A stretch of 42,728 nucleotides of DNA from Methanosphaera stadtmanae (GTDB lineage Archaea; Methanobacteriota; Methanobacteria; Methanobacteriales; Methanobacteriaceae), in assembly GCA_015062805.1 (NCBI GenBank), contig SUTQ01000009.1, positions 1-42,728 of the forward strand, read 5' to 3'. This document shows, piece after piece, positions 9,638 to 17,098 of the stretch. Each line of letters begins with the position of its first letter. The stretch's first letter is position 1. Under the pieces are notes generated by a model. It saw only the letters and a list, made by a program, of their open reading frames with translations. It was not told the origin of the DNA and ran no database searches. Position numbers and translations under genes: made by a program.

Positions 9638-10144
9638 TTATGGTCTTGTCCATTCTACATTGTAATATGTTATGTCATATTCATCATCAACAACAGCAAG
9701 TAATAGCGTTTTTCGTACACCATGAGCTACTCTAACGTAACTTGAAAAATCCCTTACCTTGATTGACTGCTCTTCGGATAAAATTTTTACCAAAAAGTTT
9801 GAATGTCCGTCTCCAGGTGCATGTCCCCTTTCGTAAATTCTGAAATCACTTCCATATTTAAAACCGGTCTTGACAATATAACCTCTTATACGAAGATCTT
9901 TATAAACAAGATAATGGGAAAATATCTGTTTTTCTCTTATTATGTTAGTCATGTGTTCCACACTAACTATTCCATCTTCTTCATCATAAATTTCGATTTT
10001 ATCTTTTTCAAGCAGGTATAACGCTTCAATGAATGATAATTCTAATCCTGAATCTGTTAAATTTCCATAATATCTTTTATTGTATAAGTTATGTGCATGT
10101 TCATGTTTAACAATTACTCTATCATCTTTTAATTCTGAATACAT
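9638..10144 (-). CDS. endA: tRNA-splicing endonuclease
   Basis: EndA cuts introns from archaeal pre-tRNAs at bulge-helix-bulge motifs. The 168-residue length fits the short homotetrameric type. The catalytic triad is visible as Tyr104 (DFRIYERG), His114 (GDGHSNFLV) and Lys145 (GVRKTLLLAVVD). The start has GGGGGAG eight bases upstream. It sits 14 bases below the TIM-barrel gene and just above trpS. The matching ligation enzymes, RtcB and archease, are at 22.6-24.6 kb in the same window, so cutting and joining functions are both accounted for. Confidence 0.95.
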   Translation of the reverse strand: MYSELKDDRVIVKHEHAHNLYNKRYYGNLTDSGLELSFIEALYLLEKDKIEIYDEEDGIVSVEHMTNIIREKQIFSHYLVYKDLRIRGYIVKTGFKYGSDFRIYERGHAPGDGHSNFLVKILSEEQSIKVRDFSSYVRVAHGVRKTLLLAVVDDEYDITYYNVEWTRP

Positions 10145-10158
10145 TTAACATACTCCCC

Positions 10159-10917
10159 CTATAAAACGTTAATTTTCTTTAAATAGTCGATACTCTTCAA
10201 TATCTGATGTGGAGTATAAACTTCTATGACACAAATATCATCGTACTTGTTTTTCTCCAGAATTTCAAACAATCTCTTAAAGTCAATGTTGTGCGTTCCG
10301 AGAGCATCATGCATATCATAAGAACCATCATTGTCACTAAGATGTATGTGACGTATATCTTTACTTTTAATCATTTCATCAACAGTAAATCCATTATTGT
10401 GCCCATGACCAACATCTAATGTTATTCCTGAATGAATTTCATTAGCAACATCCTTGTATAAAGCTTCAATATTGGTGTATAATAAACGTTCCAGTAAAGG
10501 CATATTTTCTACGCACATCATTACTCCATATTCTTCTGCTTGTGATTGCAAGTATTTTAAGGATTCAATGTTATACTCAAGAATTTTGTCCGTAAATTTC
10601 AAAGCCATTACAGGTATTGATCCGGGATGAACGGTAACCCTATTAGCATCCAGTTCATTTGCAATTTTAAAAGATGAAATCATTTCTTCAATAGAGGCTT
10701 CTCTGATTTTATCAATATGTGATGAAATATTAATATCGGACATAGGTGCATGAATACTAATTCCAAAATCATAATTGGATAAATCGTCTGATGTTACATG
10801 TTTATAAGGATACTCTGTGATAATTTCAAGATATTGTAACTTGTTTTTATCAACAAATTCCAGTATGTTATCCATTTTTGCAGGGTACATTCCTAATGTT
10901 GAAACACTAATTTTCAT
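10159..10917 (-). CDS. Sugar-phosphate isomerase/epimerase-like TIM-barrel protein
   Basis: A 252-residue protein of the xylose isomerase-like/AP endonuclease 2 superfamily. Visible barrel blocks are ISIHAPMSD (about residue 53), ANRVTVHPGS, MCVENMP, GITLDVGHGH and IRHIHLSDNDG, which supply the His, Glu and Asp metal ligands expected at strand ends. Members include endonuclease IV, sugar isomerases and many uncharacterised archaeal proteins; the substrate cannot be read from sequence. It is embedded between the PIN/ATPase gene (12-base gap) and endA (14-base gap), so it is probably in the same transcript. GTGAT precedes the ATG at short spacing. Confidence 0.85.
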   Translation of the reverse strand: MKISVSTLGMYPAKMDNILEFVDKNKLQYLEIITEYPYKHVTSDDLSNYDFGISIHAPMSDINISSHIDKIREASIEEMISSFKIANELDANRVTVHPGSIPVMALKFTDKILEYNIESLKYLQSQAEEYGVMMCVENMPLLERLLYTNIEALYKDVANEIHSGITLDVGHGHNNGFTVDEMIKSKDIRHIHLSDNDGSYDMHDALGTHNIDFKRLFEILEKNKYDDICVIEVYTPHQILKSIDYLKKINVL

Positions 10918-10929
10918 AATATCACAATC

Positions 10930-12789
10930 TTAAAACAACTCTTCATTTCTTAAACGAGCATAAACTGGTTCACCTTTTTTCATGGCTTTAATGATTATTT
11001 CGGCCATTTCAATATCTTTCTTAAGTCGGATATTGGCTTTTTTACCTACCGTTGCAGTAAATAAATATTCATCTTCAACAATTATATCATAACTGGAACC
11101 AATGTCTTCTTTCAAAAAGTTTAATGATAGATAATTGCCTGAAACATTTACATTGATGGGAACCTTATTGTCTATTTCCTTAATGTCCAATGTACTTACT
11201 TCAATACTTATACCTGCCCTTTCTTCTATTTGGGCAATTGTTCTGCCATTTTTACCGATAACTGCACCGGTATGGTCTTCATCAATTTCCAATAATGCTC
11301 TGTTTTGGGATATTAAAGACACTTCCATGATTGCATTAGGTGCAACACGATTAACTTCTTTTCTAATTACTTTCTCGACAATTTTGCTTACGGGACTTTT
11401 TTCTTCCTCTGTATCTTCATTGTTTCTGGTTTTGTTTACATCCATTACAATGGTTTGTTCACCATAGGTGTAAATTTCATAGAACAGTTCACCACTTTCA
11501 AAGTCTTTAATTTCAATAACGGGGCGTGCAAGATCAGCTTCCAACATTCCACTAGGAACTTTTACTGTTAGTTCGATGGAGTAGACCGTGTCAATTTCAC
11601 CATTTTTGATGTAAATGGCAGTATCAATAACTGATGGAATAACACCTAACTCAAGTCTTCCAAGGAACCTTTGAACAGCATCGATTGCCCTGGTGGCATG
11701 AACTACACCAATCATTCCAACACCTGCCAGCCTCATATCCGAATAGATTTCAAAGTCTCTGGTTTTTCTAACTTCATCAAAAATGGTATAGTCAGGTCTA
11801 ACCAGCAATAATATGTCTGCAGTGTTTTCCATATCTCCCTCAAGTGGAGCGTATTGGGTTATGTTGTCATCTAAATTTAAGTCTCTGGGTGATTCCATTG
11901 TTTTAACAAGTTGTTCCAAATCATAGTAATAGTATTCTGCAAGTGCTTGGGCAAATGTTGATTTACCTGCACCTGGAGAACCTGCAACAAGAATACCTTT
12001 GGCTTGATTGGATAATCTTTCAAGTAGTTTGTCGGATACATTATAATCGTCAAGATCCAATTTGTTAACCGGTTTGATTGCAGTAATTTCAAATCCATCA
12101 GAAAATGGTGGTTTTGCTATAGTCACTCTCAAGTCACCAAACTGAATAACTTTGGCGCCATGCTTATCTATTTCAATAAAACAGTCGTATCTAAGTTTTG
12201 CCTGTTCTATAACTTCCTTGGCAATTCTGTCTAAGTCTTTGTATCTTAGTGGAACATAATCTATTTCAACCAGTTCTACTTTTCCGGGTGTCCCACGTTT
12301 TCCAATAGGTGTTGTATTTTCCCTCAGATGTACTGAGGACATATTTTCAAGGAAGTAACTTTCAAGTTCTGTTTTATCAAGTTGTATCGGTCCTTCCTTC
12401 TGATAGAAATATGTTTCAATACCTTGTGCTTGTGCTATGTCATTCTGTAGTTTGTCACTTGTTAGTAGGATTGCGTTATGTTTTCTTGCAATGTCCCTTA
12501 TCATTGCATCAATTTCACCGCCACTGGCGATGGATATTTCATCCAGTTGTGGACGTCTTCCTACAAAACTGATCGTGATTTTACCTTCATCGCTAAGTTT
12601 ACGAAGATTTTTTATCTCATCAATACCAAGATATCCCAGGTCTTTTCTCCTGTTTGCATGATTTTCTATCTCTGATAAAACTGCTTCTGGAATCAATACT
12701 TCAGCATCTTCGTACTCCTCTTGAACTAGCGGACATACCATTTGGTCGATTAGTATGCTTGTATCAGGTACTAGTTTTGTCAAATTCAT
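10930..12789 (-). CDS. PIN domain - ATPase - KH domain protein (PINc/VapC-type ATPase)
   Basis: A 619-residue archaeal protein with three domains. The N-terminal PIN nuclease domain spans about residues 1-135, with acidic candidates D9, E40, D94 and D112. A PilT/VirB11-like ATPase follows, with Walker A GSPGAGKST at about 270-278. A KH-type RNA-binding segment lies near 505-540 (GAVIGKNGRTIAQIEE). The combination suggests an RNA-directed nuclease or helicase-like factor; its role is not established. The start is ambiguous. AGGAGG ends only one base before the ATG at 12789, whereas the TTG at 12783 sits seven bases from it, a better spacing. That TTG would give MTKLVPDTSIL. The gene is tightly coupled behind hisI. 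Confidence 0.88.
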   Translation of the reverse strand: MNLTKLVPDTSILIDQMVCPLVQEEYEDAEVLIPEAVLSEIENHANRRKDLGYLGIDEIKNLRKLSDEGKITISFVGRRPQLDEISIASGGEIDAMIRDIARKHNAILLTSDKLQNDIAQAQGIETYFYQKEGPIQLDKTELESYFLENMSSVHLRENTTPIGKRGTPGKVELVEIDYVPLRYKDLDRIAKEVIEQAKLRYDCFIEIDKHGAKVIQFGDLRVTIAKPPFSDGFEITAIKPVNKLDLDDYNVSDKLLERLSNQAKGILVAGSPGAGKSTFAQALAEYYYYDLEQLVKTMESPRDLNLDDNITQYAPLEGDMENTADILLLVRPDYTIFDEVRKTRDFEIYSDMRLAGVGMIGVVHATRAIDAVQRFLGRLELGVIPSVIDTAIYIKNGEIDTVYSIELTVKVPSGMLEADLARPVIEIKDFESGELFYEIYTYGEQTIVMDVNKTRNNEDTEEEKSPVSKIVEKVIRKEVNRVAPNAIMEVSLISQNRALLEIDEDHTGAVIGKNGRTIAQIEERAGISIEVSTLDIKEIDNKVPINVNVSGNYLSLNFLKEDIGSSYDIIVEDEYLFTATVGKKANIRLKKDIEMAEIIIKAMKKGEPVYARLRNEELF

Positions 12790-12795
12790 GCCTCC

Positions 12796-13197
12796 TCATT
12801 CATTATAAATTTCATCAGGATTGAATACTTTTTTGCCAACATCTTCAAGCTCTTCGGCACTGTCTGATAGTTTTTGGAAGAAACATGAGTAGTGTCCTGT
12901 ATGACAAGCTCCTCCTATCTGTTCTATTTTGAAGATTATTGCATCTTTATCACAGTCAAAGAGTATTTCTTTTACACTTTGTATGTGTCCTGATTCTTCA
13001 CCTTTAAACCAAATAGCATTTCGACTTGTACTATAATAATGTGCTTTCCCTGTTTCTATTGTTTTTTTGAAAGCTTCTTCATCAATAAATGCAAGCATAA
13101 GTATTTCATTAGTTTCATAGTCTTGTGCTATTGCAGTTGCAAGTTTTTTTCCATTGATTTCATGTCTGAAGTTAGGTTTAATCATTTTCTTGCCCAC
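12796..13197 (-). CDS. hisI: Phosphoribosyl-AMP cyclohydrolase (histidine biosynthesis)
   Basis: HisI opens the purine ring of phosphoribosyl-AMP in histidine synthesis. The 133-residue protein has the expected motifs: HYYSTSRNAIWFKGEESGHIQ, the metal-binding DCDKDA, and CHTGHYSCF near the C-terminus. There is no fused HisE domain, so a separate HisE is expected elsewhere. The start shown is a GTG that directly abuts the hisS stop; the ATG at 13185 (MIKPNFRHE) is an equally good choice, and neither has a strong ribosome-binding site. Its position directly behind hisS pairs histidine synthesis with histidine charging. Confidence 0.95.
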   Translation of the reverse strand: MGKKMIKPNFRHEINGKKLATAIAQDYETNEILMLAFIDEEAFKKTIETGKAHYYSTSRNAIWFKGEESGHIQSVKEILFDCDKDAIIFKIEQIGGACHTGHYSCFFQKLSDSAEELEDVGKKVFNPDEIYNE

Positions 13198-14478
13198 TTA
13201 TTCGGATAATTTTTCTATAGCTTCAGATAATGGAATAGTAACCTGTTCTCCACTATTCATATCTTTTAGTGTGACTGTGTTTTCTTCAACTTCACTTTGA
13301 CCAATTATTATTACGTTATTGATATTGTTATTGTTTGCATAAGACAGGTTTTTCTTAAGCTTTTTGCCTTTAAGATCAATGTCCGTAATGATATTGTTTC
13401 CTCTTAGTGTTTGGGCAACTTTAATTGCATCTATTTTGAAGTCTTTTTTCACAGGCACAACAAGAACTTTTTGTGAATCGTTTTTAGGTGCTTGTATGTT
13501 TTGTCTGTGATATGCTTCCATTATTCTGTCAAATCCAAAAGCAAAACCAGTGGATTCAACTTCTTCTGAATCAAACAATGCTGTCAAATTATAGGTTCCT
13601 CCACCTGTAATCTGTTTTTCAGCACCGAGGTCAGGTACATAAATTTCAAACACAATACCTGTGTAGTAATCAAGTCCACGTGCAATGGATAGTTTAACGT
13701 TATAATCTGCAAATCCGAATGCTTCAAGAACCTCCAATGTTTCGCAAAGCTGACAAACTGCTTCATAACTGTCTTCAATTTCTTGTACAACATCTTTCAA
13801 TGGTTCTAAATCGCTGAGTGTTCCATTTACGCTAATGATTTTGTTGATTATTTCTTTGTATTCCTGTGGGATTGAACATTCATCCAATATTGTTTCAAGT
13901 AATTCATAGTCCTCTTTATCAATACTTGCAATAATTCTGGTGGTATCTTCCGGAGTTACATTCAAATAGTTTAATACTCCTTTAATGATTCCAAGATGTC
14001 CGATAGCCACCTCATAGTTTTTTATTCCTACTTGGGACAGTGCTTCATTTGCCATTGCAATTATTTCTGCTTCATTATAGATGGGTGTACCACCGATAAC
14101 TTCTATACCAAACTGCCAGAATTGTCTGAAACGTCCTGCTTGTGGTCTTTCATACCTGAAACAACTACCGAAGTAGTACATTTTCAGTGGTTTTGCAGCT
14201 TTTTGAAGATTGTTATTATATAATCTTGATACGCTGGCGGTTAGTTCAGGCCTTAGTGCAAGGTCTCTTCCACCTTTGTCTTGGAAGTGGTATATTTCTT
14301 CTTTAATTCCTTCTCCACTTTTTGTTGTGAAAAGTTCTAAATCTTCAAAAATAGGAGTTTTAATTTCTTTAAAACCATAATTTTCTACAACACTTCTGAT
14401 TGTGTTTTCAACATGTTTTCTTTCTTCCATATCTTCAAATAGGAAGTCTCTTGTTCCTCTTGGTTTATTGAATTCCAT
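13198..14478 (-). CDS. hisS: Histidyl-tRNA synthetase
   Basis: This class II synthetase charges tRNA-His. The 426-residue length is normal. Motif 2 is seen as CFRYERPQAGRFRQFWQFG, the HisRS histidine-binding signature as ARGLDYYTG, and motif 3 as GFAFGFDRIM. The C-terminal anticodon-binding domain follows (VLVVPVKKDFKIDAIKVAQ). The protein starts MEFNKPRGTRDFLFEDM, a standard HisRS beginning. It is the first gene of the minus-strand run hisS-hisI-PIN/ATPase-isomerase-endA-trpS, and the 290-base gap to the divergent aroE should contain its promoter. Confidence 0.96.
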   Translation of the reverse strand: MEFNKPRGTRDFLFEDMEERKHVENTIRSVVENYGFKEIKTPIFEDLELFTTKSGEGIKEEIYHFQDKGGRDLALRPELTASVSRLYNNNLQKAAKPLKMYYFGSCFRYERPQAGRFRQFWQFGIEVIGGTPIYNEAEIIAMANEALSQVGIKNYEVAIGHLGIIKGVLNYLNVTPEDTTRIIASIDKEDYELLETILDECSIPQEYKEIINKIISVNGTLSDLEPLKDVVQEIEDSYEAVCQLCETLEVLEAFGFADYNVKLSIARGLDYYTGIVFEIYVPDLGAEKQITGGGTYNLTALFDSEEVESTGFAFGFDRIMEAYHRQNIQAPKNDSQKVLVVPVKKDFKIDAIKVAQTLRGNNIITDIDLKGKKLKKNLSYANNNNINNVIIIGQSEVEENTVTLKDMNSGEQVTIPLSEAIEKLSE

Positions 14479-14711
14479 ATTATAACAACTCTAACTCATA
14501 TAATAATTGTTTAAATTATTATTCCTCTTCTATTATTCAATACATAGGAATACTTACACATAATTTCTTAATTATGGATAAACAAACCAACATATTAAAT
14601 TAACAGATAAAATCAAGCAATCTATAAAAAAAATTAAACATCTGCTTAAACAAAGACAAACTAAGTTGCATTTGCTTAAATAGAGATTTAAAATTTACAA
14701 ATCATTATTAA

Positions 14712-14733
14712 TATATATAATTAATTATATATA
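14712..14733. promoter_or_regulatory. Perfect 22-bp AT palindrome in the aroE promoter region
   Basis: The half-site TATATATAATT is followed without spacer by its exact reverse complement. It lies 36 bases upstream of the aroE ATG, where a TATA box would be expected for a short leader. It could simply be a symmetric TATA element or could be bound by a regulator; sequence alone does not decide. Confidence 0.45.
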
Positions 14734-14768
14734 GAATTTTAGTTTGGAAAAAAATCAGAGATGAAAAA

Positions 14769-15623
14769 ATGATAACGGGAAAAACAAAAGTAGTAGGGGT
14801 AATAGGTCACCCAATAGAACACAGCATGTCTCCTCCAATGCATAATAATGCTTTTAAACAATTCAATATGGATTATGTGTATGTTGCATTCCATGTGCTT
14901 CCAGAAAATATAGAAAAACTAATGGAATCATGTAAGACCTTGGATATTATAGGATTAAATGTAACAATTCCACATAAAACAGCGGTGATACCATTACTTG
15001 ATGAAATAGATTCTACTGCAGAAAAAATCGGTGCTGTAAATACGATACGCTTTAAAAATGGGATAGCGAAAGGTTTCAATACGGATGGTATTGGAGCAAT
15101 ACGATCCATCCAGAAATACACGACTCTCGAAGGAAAAAAAGTTTTAATTTTAGGTGCAGGCGGTGCATCCAAAGCAATAGCCTTCACATTAATAAACGAA
15201 AACATTAACTCTCTTGTAATAGCAAATCGTTCCAAAGAAAATGCATGTAAACTTATTGAAAACATAAGAAAGCAATGTGATTTTGAAAACATATCCTATG
15301 TTGACATAAAAGAAGCGCATAATAGGGTGGAGGATGTGGATATAATAATTAACACTACTCCTATAGGAATGTATCCAAATCATGAAGTTGAGCCTCCAAT
15401 AAAAACAGATAAAATAACTGAAAAACATGTTGTCATGGATGTTATCTATAATCCCCTTGAAACTGAATTCTTAAAAGAATCCCGATTGAATGGTGCTATT
15501 ACAATTAATGGTACATCCATGTTAATCAATCAGGGTTTGGAATCCTTTGAGATATTCACTGGTTGTAAAGCTTCATATGAATCTTTTGAAGAAGTGTTAT
15601 TGGAACAATTAAGAAAGAATTAA
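14769..15623 (+). CDS. aroE: Shikimate dehydrogenase
   Basis: AroE reduces 3-dehydroshikimate to shikimate with NADPH in aromatic amino acid synthesis. The 284-residue protein shows the shikimate-binding N-terminus GHPIEHSMSPPMHN, the catalytic Lys70 in NVTIPHKT, Asp106 in GFNTDGIGA, and the dinucleotide-binding loop GAGGASKA near residue 135. INTTPIGMYP and NGTSMLINQG further support the family. GAGATGA precedes the ATG. The licD-type gene follows 50 bases later with its own ribosome-binding site; cotranscription is possible but functionally unmotivated. Confidence 0.96.
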   Translation: MITGKTKVVGVIGHPIEHSMSPPMHNNAFKQFNMDYVYVAFHVLPENIEKLMESCKTLDIIGLNVTIPHKTAVIPLLDEIDSTAEKIGAVNTIRFKNGIAKGFNTDGIGAIRSIQKYTTLEGKKVLILGAGGASKAIAFTLINENINSLVIANRSKENACKLIENIRKQCDFENISYVDIKEAHNRVEDVDIIINTTPIGMYPNHEVEPPIKTDKITEKHVVMDVIYNPLETEFLKESRLNGAITINGTSMLINQGLESFEIFTGCKASYESFEEVLLEQLRKN

Positions 15624-15673
15624 CAAATAGGAATATTCCATAAAGTTTTAATTATGGAGAAGGAAGTATTGGG

Positions 15674-16759
15674 ATGAATATATTTAATAATAATGACAAG
15701 GAATATTTTGAAAAATATTTTTCAGGATTAAACAATGAGATTAAAAACTTAAAAAATGAGATTAATTCTTTAAAAGAAGAGAATAATGAGTTAAAAAGAA
15801 ATATTCATGATTTGAAAAGATATTCTTTAGAAAAAGATAGTATTTTAAATGATTTGGAAGAAAAAAATAGCTCTCTTAAAAATGAATTGGATATGTATAA
15901 GGTCGAATGTGAAAATTATCAAGATTCTAATAACTTTTTATTTAATTGTTTGTTCTTAGATTGTGATTTAAAAGTTAAAGGTGTCAGAAAGAATTTACAA
16001 GATCTTTCTTTGGAATTATTAAATTTTGTAGTTGCTGTATGTGATAAGAATAATCTTGATTACTGGCTAGATTTTGGTACATTATTGGGGGCTAGAAGAC
16101 ATGAAAATTTCATCACTTTTGATGATGATGTGGATATTTCAATGCCTCGAAAAGATTATAACACTTTATTAGATATTCTTGATGACGAATTTAAAAAAAA
16201 GGGGTTGGATGATTGTGTAAAAGTTCGACATGATTTTTTCACAGAATTTTCACAGATAACATTTACACAGATAGTGTATTTTTCACATAATAAAAAATTA
16301 ATCGGAGCAATTGATATTTTCCCTTATGATTTTATTTCAAAAAACACTATTGAAAATAGGGATTATTCTTATGAAAGAGAAGTTTTTAGAAGGGGTATTT
16401 TTGAAAATCCAGGAAATCGGAGTATTCTTGAAGAGAATTTTATGGCTAATTTAAATCTCAGTTATGAAAAAGAGAAATATATGATTCTTGGAGTGGATGC
16501 TCCACTTAGTAATTTAATGATTTTTGAAACAGAAAAAATATATCCTCAATGTACTTTAAAATTTGCCGATAAAAGATATAAGGCTCCAAAAAACCCTTAT
16601 GCTCATCTTAAAAAGTTGTATGGTAATTGGAAGTTAATACCATCCAAAGTTCATTATCATAATAGGTTAAATAATTTAAGAAATAATAAACAGTTAGAAA
16701 ATGAATATAAATATGAATTAAAAAGGATTAGGAGTATTGTAAAATCTTTCTCTGAATAA
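15674..16759 (+). CDS. LicD-family phosphotransferase-like protein with N-terminal coiled coil
   Basis: The 361-residue product combines a long coiled coil (about residues 14-85, rich in Leu, Lys, Glu and Asn heptads) with a C-terminal LicD nucleotidyltransferase-fold domain. The LicD signature is LDYWLDFGTLLGARRH followed by FDDDVDISMPRKDY, which supplies the metal-binding Asp residues. LicD proteins transfer phosphocholine or related groups to surface glycans in bacteria; in methanogens the acceptor is unknown, and cell-surface polysaccharide is the likely target. There is no signal peptide. A glycosyltransferase gene lies downstream on the other strand, which fits a surface-glycan neighbourhood. 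GGAGAAGGAAG precedes the ATG. Confidence 0.88.
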   Translation: MNIFNNNDKEYFEKYFSGLNNEIKNLKNEINSLKEENNELKRNIHDLKRYSLEKDSILNDLEEKNSSLKNELDMYKVECENYQDSNNFLFNCLFLDCDLKVKGVRKNLQDLSLELLNFVVAVCDKNNLDYWLDFGTLLGARRHENFITFDDDVDISMPRKDYNTLLDILDDEFKKKGLDDCVKVRHDFFTEFSQITFTQIVYFSHNKKLIGAIDIFPYDFISKNTIENRDYSYEREVFRRGIFENPGNRSILEENFMANLNLSYEKEKYMILGVDAPLSNLMIFETEKIYPQCTLKFADKRYKAPKNPYAHLKKLYGNWKLIPSKVHYHNRLNNLRNNKQLENEYKYELKRIRSIVKSFSE

Positions 16760-17098
16760 TTATTTTATTAAATTTTCTGCTTTGTAGAAATCCTTCAACA
16801 ATTAATAAAAAGTAATCCTTTTTTTAGAAAAATTTATAATCATTTAAATATGAACCAATGTTTCAAAGATAGCCTATTAATAACTATGTTTAACGTCAGG
16901 GCAGCAATCATGAATTTTATGAAAGCACATGTTACCTAATAGGGGTAAATTGGATGGGGTGATGAAAAAAAGGATTATGCTGAAACAAAATATGTCTTCT
17001 GTATGTAAACTATATTTGAGTATTACACACACTTTGTTCAAAGTAAGATTTTATACGGAGTCAATTTTTTTTTATTCACAAAATGAAAATAATATTTG
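16760..17098. other. Convergent intergenic region with RNA-like fold and T-tract terminator
   Basis: This gap between the LicD-type gene and the glycosyltransferase has no ORF of note. It contains the fold at 16873-16943, a short hairpin ACTTTG/CAAAGT at 17031-17044, and T9 at 17065-17073. The last two could terminate plus-strand transcription. Confidence 0.5.
16873..16943. ncRNA. Candidate structured RNA, class unknown
   Basis: In the gap between two convergent genes, CCTATTA (16873-16879) pairs with TAATAGG (16937-16943). Stacked inside are AAC with GTT (16882-16884/16931-16933) and ATG with CAT (16886-16888/16928-16930). An inner hairpin TCAT/ATGA lies at 16908-16911/16919-16922. The GC content is visibly higher than the surrounding gap. 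I cannot match it to SRP RNA, RNase P RNA, tRNA or a known riboswitch. Either strand could be transcribed. It may be an sRNA or a 3' UTR element of the LicD-type gene. Confidence 0.3.

Noticed and set aside
16896-16906. GTCAGG and GCAGC near each other, resembling the conserved tip of SRP RNA
   Set aside because: The intervening and flanking SRP helix 8 bases are missing, and the fold around it does not match 7S RNA.
16959-16983. Perfect box C (GTGATGA) and box D (CTGA) 14 bases apart, like a C/D guide RNA
   Set aside because: No terminal stem, no second box pair (C'/D'), and the spacing alone is expected by chance in AT-rich DNA.
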